From NCBI GenBank assembly GCA_902783295.1, contig CACZQT010000275.1:1-14901 (forward strand): 14,901 nucleotides of DNA. The letters run 5' to 3'. The notes beneath the pieces are model-generated. The model was not told where the DNA came from, ran no database searches, and saw only the letters and a list, made by a program, of their open reading frames with translations. A program made the translations under genes and the position numbers. The stretch is from an uncultured Lachnospiraceae bacterium (GTDB lineage Bacteria > Bacillota > Clostridia > Lachnospirales > Lachnospiraceae). Positions 1 through 7,010 of the stretch are shown here, piece by piece. Position 1 is the first letter of the stretch, and each line of letters opens with the position of its first letter.

Positions 1-459
1 GATGGGCTTAAGATGATTCACCATCCAGTCCATCGTAACCTTCCCCTGGGCTTCACTGATAGGATCCCCCACGATCGTCCCGGTATACGGCGAGTATTCC
101 TCCAGGCGCCGGAGCCCCTCATGATTGCACTCCACGCCGACCACAATCAGCGGAACATGGTTTGCATCCAGGAACTCTTTCATCCCCCAGCACTTGCCGT
201 AAGTAGCTGTTTCATCAAAGAAAACATTATGGCCGTCAAACATGTAGAGGACAGGATAGCGGCGTTCCGGCTCCCCGGACTCCTCCTCATCCTGGTCCGC
301 AGACATATCTGCAGCCTCCTCTTCCTCCTCACAGGGGCTTTCCGAATCGTCGACGTATGCATCTTCTTCCGGCCCCAGCTCTTCCGGTACATAAACAAAG
401 AGCCTGCGCAGCGTTTCGCCGGACAGTTCCGGAATCGTAATCTGTTCGATAAATACCAT
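1..459 (-). CDS. Alpha/beta-hydrolase esterase (putative esterase family), N-terminal part
   Basis: The 153 visible codons start at an ATG (457-459) preceded by GGGAGG with 7 nt spacing; the gene leaves the window at the left edge. A short N-terminal strand region (about residues 1-30) is followed by RRYPVLYMFDGHNVFFDE (about 72-89), WGM and the VGVE region, then RRLEEYSPY (about 124-132). This is the layout of the putative esterase family (predicted alpha/beta-superfamily hydrolases with a YPVLYMxDGxN signature). The catalytic Ser-Asp-His residues lie beyond the edge, so activity cannot be judged. The substrate is unknown; relatives hydrolyse acyl or siderophore esters. No signal peptide is visible, so it is probably cytoplasmic. 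An insertion of about 35 mostly acidic residues (about 31-70) interrupts the usual fold between the first strands. It lies 102 bp downstream of the LysR gene but has its own promoter. Confidence 0.8.
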   Translation of the reverse strand, partial: MVFIEQITIPELSGETLRRLFVYVPEELGPEEDAYVDDSESPCEEEEEAADMSADQDEEESGEPERRYPVLYMFDGHNVFFDETATYGKCWGMKEFLDANHVPLIVVGVECNHEGLRRLEEYSPYTGTIVGDPISEAQGKVTMDWMVNHLKPI

Positions 460-494
460 GAAAGTCCCTCCCGGGTAAAAACAAAATCGTAGTT

Positions 495-524
495 ATCATA
501 CCATGTTTTCCACGCTTCCTTCAA
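495..524 (-). promoter_or_regulatory. Sigma-A type promoter of the esterase gene
   Basis: On the minus strand TTGAAG (519-524) and TATGAT (495-500) are separated by 18 nt, and the -10 is preceded by TGG, an extended -10 pattern. Transcription would start near 488, about 28 nt before the ATG at 459, and the RBS fits inside that short leader. Seen in sequence; function inferred. Confidence 0.6.
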
Positions 525-561
525 GCACTTTCGATCGTCAAATCTTTCCTTCAGCAAGCCG

Positions 562-1440
562 TTATCGAAGCGATCCGGCGAGTATCTCTCCCGATTCCGT
601 CAAATACTCAATAAAATTTCTTGCCACAGGAAGAATGCCATCATAATATGCAATACCGATCTGAATAATCTGGGGAGGGTCGAGCGGTTTCGTTACAAAT
701 GACCCGGTATGGTTAAGCGTATTGATCCTGTTTTCCATCCCTATACCCAATCCCGCTTCCACCATTGCGTACATGGCTGAACTGTCATCCAGCGGCAGAG
801 AATTCAATGGATGCACGGAACATGCCTTTAATGCCCGGGAATTGTCTGTCTCCTTATCGGAATGAAGTTCCAGATACTGCTCCTGTTCAAATATCTGAAT
901 CGGAACAGAATCCGATTTTGCGAAAGGATGGTCTGCAGGTATTACCGCAACCAGTTCATCGTCAAAAAGCGTAATCCATCTGCAGGAAGTATCCAGTCTG
1001 CTGATCAGACACAAATCAATCTCGTGTTCCGCAACCTGGTCCAGCAGCTCGGAACTGTAACCATGTCTTATAATATAGTGAATATCATGAAAACGAAGTT
1101 TGAAACCCGCCATCATGGATGATACCCATGGGTACAACGCCGGATAACAGATTCCGATACGGATTGTTCCGGAAGCGCCTGCCGTGATAAGGGCGGCATG
1201 CTCACGGAGAATTCTTTCGTTCTCCAGAAGCTGTCTGATTTCCGGAAGAAGTTCTTCACAGGCTGCTGTCATTTTGATTCCTGTCCTGGAACGGATCAGA
1301 AGAGACAGACCCAGCTCTTGTTCCACGGATTCAATACTTCTGCTCACGGCAGACGGAGTATAGTGAAGAAAATCTGCTGCAGCTGTAAGGCTGCCTTTTT
1401 CTATTGCATGCAATAAGGCTTCCAGTTTGTCTGTATTCAT
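562..1440 (-). CDS. LysR-family transcriptional regulator
   Basis: A 292-residue protein of typical LysR length. An N-terminal winged helix-turn-helix (about 3-60, with GSLTAAADFLHYTPSAVSRS at 16-35 as the recognition region) is followed by a linker helix and a two-lobed effector-binding domain (about 90-290, with GTIRIGI at 91-97 and GLGIGMENR near 230-238). It is divergent from the glutamine synthetase gene, and the two predicted promoters overlap. That is the classic arrangement of a LysR regulator that represses itself and controls its neighbour. The effector is unknown; a peptide-, amino-acid- or glutamine-related signal is only inferred. The start is uncertain. I chose the ATG at 1440 because LysR proteins begin within a few residues of this motif, but its nearest GGAG is 16 nt away. 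A GTG at 1503 would add 21 residues with no family match and has AGAAAGG directly abutting it. Confidence 0.9.
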   Translation of the reverse strand: MNTDKLEALLHAIEKGSLTAAADFLHYTPSAVSRSIESVEQELGLSLLIRSRTGIKMTAACEELLPEIRQLLENERILREHAALITAGASGTIRIGICYPALYPWVSSMMAGFKLRFHDIHYIIRHGYSSELLDQVAEHEIDLCLISRLDTSCRWITLFDDELVAVIPADHPFAKSDSVPIQIFEQEQYLELHSDKETDNSRALKACSVHPLNSLPLDDSSAMYAMVEAGLGIGMENRINTLNHTGSFVTKPLDPPQIIQIGIAYYDGILPVARNFIEYLTESGEILAGSLR

Positions 1441-1527
1441 TGATTTAGGTATCGAGCTCCGGTCTCGGATTGTTCTGCACTTCACGCTCTCACAATCCTG
1501 CACCCTTTCTTTATCTTTGCGAAATTG

Positions 1528-1546
1528 TATAAACAGTGTGGATATA
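1528..1546. promoter_or_regulatory. Possible LysR-type operator (TATA-N11-TATA)
   Basis: A dyad with 4-nt arms (1528-1531 and 1543-1546) around 11 nt contains the T-N11-A core (T1530, A1542) typical of LysR sites. It lies at about -61 to -43 relative to the predicted glutamine synthetase start, where LysR activators usually bind. The region is AT-rich, so chance occurrence is possible. Confidence 0.35.
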
Positions 1547-1553
1547 TTTGCGT

Positions 1554-1582
1554 TTTACACAAAGACCTTATAGTATTATTAT
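1554..1582 (+). promoter_or_regulatory. Promoter of the glutamine synthetase gene
   Basis: TTTACA (1554-1559) and TATTAT (1577-1582) are separated by exactly 17 nt. Transcription would begin near 1589, leaving a leader of about 125 nt before the ATG at 1714. It overlaps the opposing regulator promoter. Confidence 0.6.
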
Positions 1583-1593
1583 GAAAATGTCAA
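1567..1593 (-). promoter_or_regulatory. Probable promoter of the LysR gene
   Basis: A perfect TTGACA (1588-1593, minus strand) is followed by TATAAG (1567-1572) with a short 15-nt spacer. Its elements interleave with the plus-strand promoter at 1554-1582, so both could hardly be occupied at once. The short spacer makes it weaker or regulator-dependent. Confidence 0.45.
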
Positions 1594-1650
1594 GAACATC
1601 TGACACAAAGTAAACATGCAGCGCTAAGATGAACTGTCTTCCAGGAATAT

Positions 1651-1665
1651 GCAGGCCTCGCCTGC
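1651..1665 (+). other. Small perfect hairpin in the glutamine synthetase leader
   Basis: GCAGGC (1651-1656) and GCCTGC (1660-1665) form a 6-bp stem with a 3-nt loop, 48 nt before the start codon. No U-tract follows, so it is not a terminator. It does not match a glutamine riboswitch that I recognise. Confidence 0.35.
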
Positions 1666-1713
1666 GGGTCTTGCGTATCATAGTCTTCAGACATAGTAAA
1701 GAGAGGTGCCGGA

Positions 1714-3138
1714 ATGGCAAAAACATTCAAAGAGATACAGCAGCTGATCAACGACAAGGGTATTGAAATGATCGACTTTAAGATGGTTGATATAAACGGT
1801 GTATTCCGTCATGTTACAATTCCTGTTCGTTATTTTTCGGAGGATATTCTCCGGGAAGGTATCGGTTTTGACGCTTCCAACTACGGATACGCCATTCTTG
1901 AAAAAAGTGACATGGTCTTTATTCCCGATCTGGATACCGCGATGATCGATGAGTTCTGCGGAACTCCGACCCTGTCCATGACCGGCAACGCAATGATCAT
2001 CGATTTTCCGGACAACAGGCCTGTCGCGCAATATCCCAGGAATATTGTCAGGGCAGCAGAAAAGCATATGAAGGATCTGGGTATCGCGGACACCATGCTT
2101 ATTCTCCCGGAATTTGAATTCTATCTCTTCGATGAAGCAGGCTGGACGGTGAATGCCAATGAAATAAGCGCCCGTGTAGATGCCAGTCAGGCTCACTGGA
2201 ACAGCGGCCGTCAGGGAAAAGGCATTGTTGTGGAGGAGCAGGCTGCGTATCACATTGCAAAACCCTTCGACAGATCCTATGAATGCCGCTGCGCCATGGT
2301 TAAGCGCATAGAAGCCGCAGGCATCCCCGTAAAGTACCATCACCCGGAAGTCGGCGCATCGGGACAGTTCGAGATCGAGCCGAAGCTCGGAGTCATGTCC
2401 GAAATGGCGGATGCCACCATGCTGATCAAATATATCATCCACAATACAGCTCTCGAATACGGTTTTTCGGCAACATTCATGCCCAAGCCTGTATATGGAG
2501 AAGCCGGAAGCGGGATGCATGTACATATGCTTCTTTTAAAGGAGGGCGAGCCAGTATTTTCCGATGATAACGGCTATTCGCATTTAAGCGAGGATGCACA
2601 TTTCTTCATGGGCGGGCTGCTGTCACATATTGATTCTCTCTGCGCTATCACAAACCCGAGTACGAATTCCTACAAGAGACTTATACCCGGTTTTGAAGCT
2701 CCCGTGACTGTCGGCTATGCGACTTCCAACCGCAGCGCTGTCATTCGCATCCCGGCCTACGCAAAAACTCCGAAAATGCGCCGTTTTGAACTCAGAAATC
2801 CGGACGCCACCTGCAACCCCTATTTCGCCTACGCTGCGATCCTTATGGCAGGACTGGACGGCATCAAAAACAGGATTGACCCCCATGCGCAGGGATGGGG
2901 CCCTTATGACTTCAACCTCTTTGAACTGCCGGATGAAGAAAAAAAGAAACTGAAAGGCCTCCCTGTGAGGCTGGAAGACGCGCTGGATGCACTGGAAAAA
3001 GATCATGATTACCTGACTGCAAGCGGGGTCTTCCCTGAAGAACTGCTCACAAAACTGATCGCGAAAAAACGTGCCGAGTGCCGCAGAATCGCCGCCATTC
3101 CAAGCCCGGCAGAATTCGAAACCTATTACAACGCGTAA
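1714..3138 (+). CDS. glnA: Type I glutamine synthetase family protein
   Basis: 474 residues; ATG preceded by GAGAGG with 7 nt spacing. It would make glutamine from glutamate, ammonia and ATP in the cytoplasm, as a dodecamer by family precedent. Motifs in order: beta-grasp domain with VDINGVFRHVTIP (25-37); FDASN (52-56; usually FDGSS) keeping the ammonium-site Asp (D53); PEFEF (132-136); HHPEVGASGQFEIE (209-222); GSGMHVH (265-271); NPSTNSYKRLIPG (314-326) followed by E328, the ammonium-site Glu; NRSAVIRIP (339-347); and RFELRNPD (357-364). The length and C-terminus (EFETYY near 468-473) resemble the long GS-I beta form. At the position of the adenylylated tyrosine (NLYDLP in E. coli) it has F403 (NLFELP), so adenylylation is unlikely. 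The Bacillus-type feedback arginine after FDGSS is also not evident. No GlnR gene is adjacent; a LysR gene is divergent. A gamma-glutamyl-amine ligase of the same family is a possible alternative. Confidence 0.9.
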   Translation: MAKTFKEIQQLINDKGIEMIDFKMVDINGVFRHVTIPVRYFSEDILREGIGFDASNYGYAILEKSDMVFIPDLDTAMIDEFCGTPTLSMTGNAMIIDFPDNRPVAQYPRNIVRAAEKHMKDLGIADTMLILPEFEFYLFDEAGWTVNANEISARVDASQAHWNSGRQGKGIVVEEQAAYHIAKPFDRSYECRCAMVKRIEAAGIPVKYHHPEVGASGQFEIEPKLGVMSEMADATMLIKYIIHNTALEYGFSATFMPKPVYGEAGSGMHVHMLLLKEGEPVFSDDNGYSHLSEDAHFFMGGLLSHIDSLCAITNPSTNSYKRLIPGFEAPVTVGYATSNRSAVIRIPAYAKTPKMRRFELRNPDATCNPYFAYAAILMAGLDGIKNRIDPHAQGWGPYDFNLFELPDEEKKKLKGLPVRLEDALDALEKDHDYLTASGVFPEELLTKLIAKKRAECRRIAAIPSPAEFETYYNA

Positions 3139-3193
3139 ATCATAGTAATTTACAGCCATACGGTTCCATATCCACACAAAGATCCCGGCATAC

Positions 3194-3246
3194 AAATACC
3201 CGGATGATCACGCGCAGCAGTCTCGCATGATCATCCGGGTATTTTT
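3194..3246. terminator. Bidirectional intrinsic terminator between convergent genes
   Basis: Perfect 17-bp stem (3194-3210 with 3228-3244), loop of 17 nt that can pair further (GCG with CGC). A T-run (3242-3246) follows on the plus strand for glutamine synthetase, and the A-run (3194-3196) gives TTTGTAT on the minus strand for the amidohydrolase end at 3259. Confidence 0.85.
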
Positions 3247-3258
3247 CCCGGGCTGCAG

Positions 3259-4530
3259 TTATCCCTCCAGACAGGATTCGGTCTCGTAAACTTTTCCTTC
3301 TTTCATGACAAAGGCGCAGTCCAGCAATGCCTTCGGATCGTGCATGATATCCCGTCTCCAGGCGGAGATATCCGCGGATTTTCCGGGTTCAACAGAACCG
3401 ATCTCATCCGAAAGCCCCAGAATTTCCGCATTGGTACGAGTAGCCGCTTTCAATGCCCGGAACGGATCCATACCACTGTTCATCCAGGCCACGAATTCAT
3501 AGCCGCTCTCATAGTTCTGGTGAGTGGCAACAAAGTCCGTACCGTATCCCAGTTTGATCCTGCTGCCGCAGATCACCTCACGGCCAGCCTGCAGCGCGTC
3601 TTTATACATCTCCAGCTTCCGGCGGAATTCGGGCTGTTTGTCCTTGATTGCTTCCGGATCGTAGTGAACCGCCTCCTCATATGGAGAGAAGGTAGGCACC
3701 AGATAAAGGTTCTTCTCCTCGAAAAGCGCTGCTGTTTCCTTGTCCATTAAAGAGCCGTGTTCCATGCCGTCAATTCCGAAACGGATCAGCTTCTGCATGA
3801 GAGACGGGGTATAAACATGTGCCGTCACCGTCTTGCCCAGTTCATGGGCGGTGCGGATAATGGCTTCCAGTTCTTCATCGTTCAGCTGCTGCTGCACCGG
3901 AGTGTCGTTCGGCGTAAAGAAACCGCCCGTAGCCATGATCTTGATGAAATCACTCCCGTACTTGATCTGCTCCCGTACAGCTCCGGTAAAATAATCCTTC
4001 CCATTGCCCAGAGTCGTGCGCTGCTTCTGGAGAAGCGCCGACAATTCCGGATTCCGGGAAAACCCCTGTGACAGATCCCCGTGGCTTCCGGGAGAGCAGA
4101 GGAACAGAGGCGCCGCCATAATGCGGGCCCCCTCCAGGTACCCCGCTGCAATGGCGCGTTTTACATCCAGAACACCGTATCCCTTGCCGGTAATGCCGCC
4201 CACATGGCGCACCGTCGTAAATCCTCTTTGAAGAGTCTTTTTGGCACATCGGGCAATAGCCAGTGTCTTGGCTTCCTCTGAAGTAGTATATACCTCTTCC
4301 CGAATTGTATGCCAGTCCCAGAAATCCATGTGCATATGGGCATCAATCAGCCCGGGTGTTACCTGATATGCGGTCAGATCGATCTCTTCCACATTCTCGG
4401 GAGCGGGAACTTCTGCCCCCACGGCTGCAATCCGGCCATCCTCTACCAGAATCTGCTGATGGCTCTTCCACTCCTCCGTGATGCCGTCATAAAGCCGGCC
4501 GCAGTGAATACGTTTGTATTTCCTGTTCAT
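3259..4530 (-). CDS. Metal-dependent amidohydrolase, prolidase/dipeptidase-like (COG1228 type)
   Basis: 423 residues; ATG at 4530 with AAGGAG and 6 nt spacing. An in-frame TTG six bases upstream lies inside that RBS spacing and is not used. The fold is an N- and C-terminal beta-sandwich around a TIM barrel. Metal-site residues visible are HMH (H65, H67), the probable carboxylated lysine in FIKIMATGG (K197), TAHVY (H238), GMEHG (H258) and GYGTDF (D332). This is the complete binuclear set. The C-terminal GSVEPGKSADI is the family signature. Characterised relatives cleave Xaa-Pro, Xaa-Arg/Lys dipeptides or N-acyl amino acids. No signal peptide, so cytoplasmic. It is the last gene of the peptide operon, 24 nt after the carboxypeptidase, which supports a dipeptidase-like role. 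Imidazolonepropionase is less likely because no histidine-pathway genes are nearby. The exact substrate cannot be told from sequence. Confidence 0.88.
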   Translation of the reverse strand: MNRKYKRIHCGRLYDGITEEWKSHQQILVEDGRIAAVGAEVPAPENVEEIDLTAYQVTPGLIDAHMHMDFWDWHTIREEVYTTSEEAKTLAIARCAKKTLQRGFTTVRHVGGITGKGYGVLDVKRAIAAGYLEGARIMAAPLFLCSPGSHGDLSQGFSRNPELSALLQKQRTTLGNGKDYFTGAVREQIKYGSDFIKIMATGGFFTPNDTPVQQQLNDEELEAIIRTAHELGKTVTAHVYTPSLMQKLIRFGIDGMEHGSLMDKETAALFEEKNLYLVPTFSPYEEAVHYDPEAIKDKQPEFRRKLEMYKDALQAGREVICGSRIKLGYGTDFVATHQNYESGYEFVAWMNSGMDPFRALKAATRTNAEILGLSDEIGSVEPGKSADISAWRRDIMHDPKALLDCAFVMKEGKVYETESCLEG

Positions 4531-4554
4531 TCTCAACTCCTTGAAGTAACCATA

Positions 4555-6048
4555 TTACAGTCTGTAAATTCCTTTGTACTTTTCCGTCAGATAATCCAGA
4601 TACCTGCCGGGAGAGAGTTCTTCCCCGGCCGCATCCCACAAAACCTGGCGAGGCAATTTTGTGGATGCAAAACGGTGGATATGGGAAACGTTCCATTTCA
4701 GGATCTTTGAAAAATCTCCCCGCCTGACTTGATCAAAAAGATCAGGCATCTCCTTTTTCATGGCATACAGGAAGTGCCCATCGTAACAGTTGCCCAGCAC
4801 GTAACTCTGGAAATAGCAGATATAGCCGCTGAACCAGTGCATGTCCTGCAGCACGCCTCCGGCGTCATTCTCCGGGCAGACCCCCAGATAAGCTCTCGAT
4901 TTTTCGTTCCAGACTACCGGAAGTTCCTCAAAGGACAGAGTCCCGTCCAGAAGGGCTTTTTCGAGTTCATACCGGAGGATAATATGAAGATTATAGGTAA
5001 GTTCATCCGCCGTAAGCCGCAGCGGCGAAATATGCAGCGCATTCAGTGCCCTGTAGAAATCCTCCGGGGAAACGCCGGCCAGTTCCGGAAAATGCTTCGC
5101 CGCCACAGGCAGGAAGTGCTCCCAGAATGCCAGGCTCCGCCCCAGCATGTTCTCCTGGAAACGGGCCTGTGACTCATCGATCGGAAGCGATGTGGAGACA
5201 GCCAGCGTAGTGCCGTCCAGCTCAGAGCCCATATTCTGCCAGTAGATGGCGTGTCCGCCCTCGTGAAGACTGGACAGCACAGACCGCGTGAAATCATCCT
5301 CAAAGTACCGGCAGGTAAACCGGATATCCTTGCGGAAATTGAAGGTAGTATACGGGTGTACCCCTTCATCCACGCGGCCTCTGTCAAAATTGTAGCCAAC
5401 CGCCTGAAGCACTTCCCGGCAGAAGGCTTTCTGTTTTTCCTTCGGGAATATGCCCCGCAGGGGAGCCGGATCCGGCTGCGGTTCTGAACGCAGCCGCTGT
5501 ACAAAGGGCACCAGAAAAGCCTTCAGTTCCTCAAAGAGCCTGTCGATCTGCTGCCTTGTCGTTCCCGTCTCCCATTCATCCATGAGTCCTGTAACAGGAT
5601 CCTCCGCAAAGCCGGTGCAGCTGATCAGCTCCCGCTTATACGCGAACTCCTGCTTCAGGTATGGCAAGACCATGGCAAAATCGTTTTTCGACCGGGCTTC
5701 CGCCCAGACATGCTCTGTTTTCAGGTTATGATCCGCATATGCGGAAAAAAGTGCTCTGGGTACATTCGTCAGCTTGTCATATGTCCGGCGCGCTTTCTGC
5801 ACCATCATCCGGAGCACCGGGTCTTCCGGCGGCGTTTCCTCCAGTTCCTGCAGAAGTGTTTCCATCTCGGAAGATGTCTCCAGTTCGTGGATCTGTTCGG
5901 CCAGAAAGCCCATTTCAGCCCCCCGGTACCCGGCAGCGTCCTTCGGCATCATAACCCGCATATCCCAGGAAAGGGTCTGGCTGATATTATTCAGATAATC
6001 AATCCTCTGCATGAGCAGCCTGAACCGCTCCTCTGCTCTGTCTGCCAT
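4555..6048 (-). CDS. M32 family metallocarboxypeptidase (Taq type)
   Basis: 497 residues, normal for the family. It removes C-terminal residues one by one from peptides using a divalent metal, in the cytoplasm. Seen: DEGVHPYT (about 227-234), the HEGGH zinc motif (262-266), DESQAR (about 291-296) supplying the third ligand Glu (E292), TADELTYNLHIILRYELE (about 346-363), and GVLQDMHWFSGY (about 398-409). The ATG at 6048 lies 2 nt after the stop of the upstream ATPase, with GGAGG 12 nt away. A longer in-frame start at 6120 would overlap that ATPase by about 70 nt and adds no family sequence. The tail of the LQD motif reads CYFQSY where many relatives have GYFPTY, a minor variation. Placement directly after a peptide transporter points to processing of imported peptides. 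Confidence 0.93.
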   Translation of the reverse strand: MADRAEERFRLLMQRIDYLNNISQTLSWDMRVMMPKDAAGYRGAEMGFLAEQIHELETSSEMETLLQELEETPPEDPVLRMMVQKARRTYDKLTNVPRALFSAYADHNLKTEHVWAEARSKNDFAMVLPYLKQEFAYKRELISCTGFAEDPVTGLMDEWETGTTRQQIDRLFEELKAFLVPFVQRLRSEPQPDPAPLRGIFPKEKQKAFCREVLQAVGYNFDRGRVDEGVHPYTTFNFRKDIRFTCRYFEDDFTRSVLSSLHEGGHAIYWQNMGSELDGTTLAVSTSLPIDESQARFQENMLGRSLAFWEHFLPVAAKHFPELAGVSPEDFYRALNALHISPLRLTADELTYNLHIILRYELEKALLDGTLSFEELPVVWNEKSRAYLGVCPENDAGGVLQDMHWFSGYICYFQSYVLGNCYDGHFLYAMKKEMPDLFDQVRRGDFSKILKWNVSHIHRFASTKLPRQVLWDAAGEELSPGRYLDYLTEKYKGIYRL

Positions 6049-6050
6049 GA

Positions 6051-7010
6051 TTATTTCTGCCCTCCATTGCACAGATGGCAGGCCACAATGCTGTTTCCGT
6101 TCTGCATGAGTTCCGGACAAGTTTCAGCACATACAGGCATAGCCTGGCGGCAGCGCGTACGGAAGCGACAGCCCGGCGGCGGATTGATCGGGCTGGTAAC
6201 ATCGCCTTCCAGAATGATCCTGTCCGGATGTTTTGTGGGATCCGGAACAGGAATCGCGGAAAGCAGCGCCTTGGTATAGGGGTGTTTGGGATCCTCAAAA
6301 ATCGTTTCGTGATCCGCCATCTCCACCAGCTTGCCGAGATACATTACCGCGATCTGGTCGCTGATATGCTTTACCACACTCAGGTTGTGGGAAATAAACA
6401 GATAGGTAAGCTTCATCTCCTTCTGAAGGTCCATAAGCAGGTTCAGAATCTGGGCCTGCACACAGACGTCCAGCGCAGAAACAGGTTCATCCAGAACAAC
6501 AAATTCCGGTTCCAGAATCAAAGCGCGGGCAATACCGATACGCTGCCGGCGTCCACCGTCCAGTTCGTGAGGATAGGAATGTTCGAGACGGCGCTCCAGG
6601 CCCACGAGGTCCATGGCCGCCAGAACTCTTTTTTCACGCTCCGCAGAACTCATGCCCCGGCTCCGCTGAAGCAGTGATTCCTCAATGAGGCTTCTTACAC
6701 TCATCCTGGGATTTAAAGAGGAATAGGGATCCTGAAATACGATCTGCATTTTCTGCCGCATTTCCCGCATTTCACGGGGTGACAGTTCGAGGATATTCCT
6801 GCCGCGGTACAGCACTTCTCCGGCAGTTGCCTCGTGAAGCCGCAGGATCAGGCGGCCCGTTGTAGATTTACCGCAGCCTGATTCCCCCACCAGTCCCAAT
6901 GTCTTACCTTCTTCGATGGAAAAGTTTACGTCATCTACGGCGTAAAGCAGGCCTTTTTTGGTTTGAAAATACTTTTTGAGATGCCGTACCTCCAGCAGCG
7001 GTTCACTCAT
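6051..7010 (-). CDS. dppF: Peptide ABC transporter ATP-binding protein, DppF/OppF type
   Basis: 319 residues. One of the two ATPases that power peptide uptake at the cytoplasmic membrane face. Seen: Walker A GESGCGKST (42-50), Q-loop Gln93, signature LDGGR (150-154) in place of the common SGGQ, Walker B VVLDEP (171-176) with ALD, switch His208, and the Opp/Dpp C-terminal extension with HPYTKALLSAIP (243-254) and cysteines 281, 287, 294, 298, 311 and 314. The ATG at 7010 overlaps the stop of the upstream ATPase (ATGAGTGA, 8 nt), with GGAGG at 7 nt, so translation is probably coupled. An in-frame start upstream would add 18 residues unrelated to the family. The substrate is inferred as di- or oligopeptides from the downstream peptidases; nickel transport by the same family cannot be strictly excluded. 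Confidence 0.93.
   Translation of the reverse strand: MSEPLLEVRHLKKYFQTKKGLLYAVDDVNFSIEEGKTLGLVGESGCGKSTTGRLILRLHEATAGEVLYRGRNILELSPREMREMRQKMQIVFQDPYSSLNPRMSVRSLIEESLLQRSRGMSSAEREKRVLAAMDLVGLERRLEHSYPHELDGGRRQRIGIARALILEPEFVVLDEPVSALDVCVQAQILNLLMDLQKEMKLTYLFISHNLSVVKHISDQIAVMYLGKLVEMADHETIFEDPKHPYTKALLSAIPVPDPTKHPDRIILEGDVTSPINPPPGCRFRTRCRQAMPVCAETCPELMQNGNSIVACHLCNGGQK

Noticed and set aside
1629..1713. Leader peptide before glutamine synthetase (ATG at 1629)
   Set aside because: No ribosome binding site precedes it, and the frame simply runs into the enzyme gene out of frame.
1687..2526. A 279-codon minus-strand frame opposite glutamine synthetase
   Set aside because: Shadow of the plus-strand gene; it lacks recognisable domains and would overlap a fully motif-supported enzyme.
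3194..3246. Inverted repeat as mobile-element end or attachment site
   Set aside because: It is a perfect hairpin followed by a T-run between two convergent gene ends, fully explained as a shared terminator, and there are no transposase or integrase genes.
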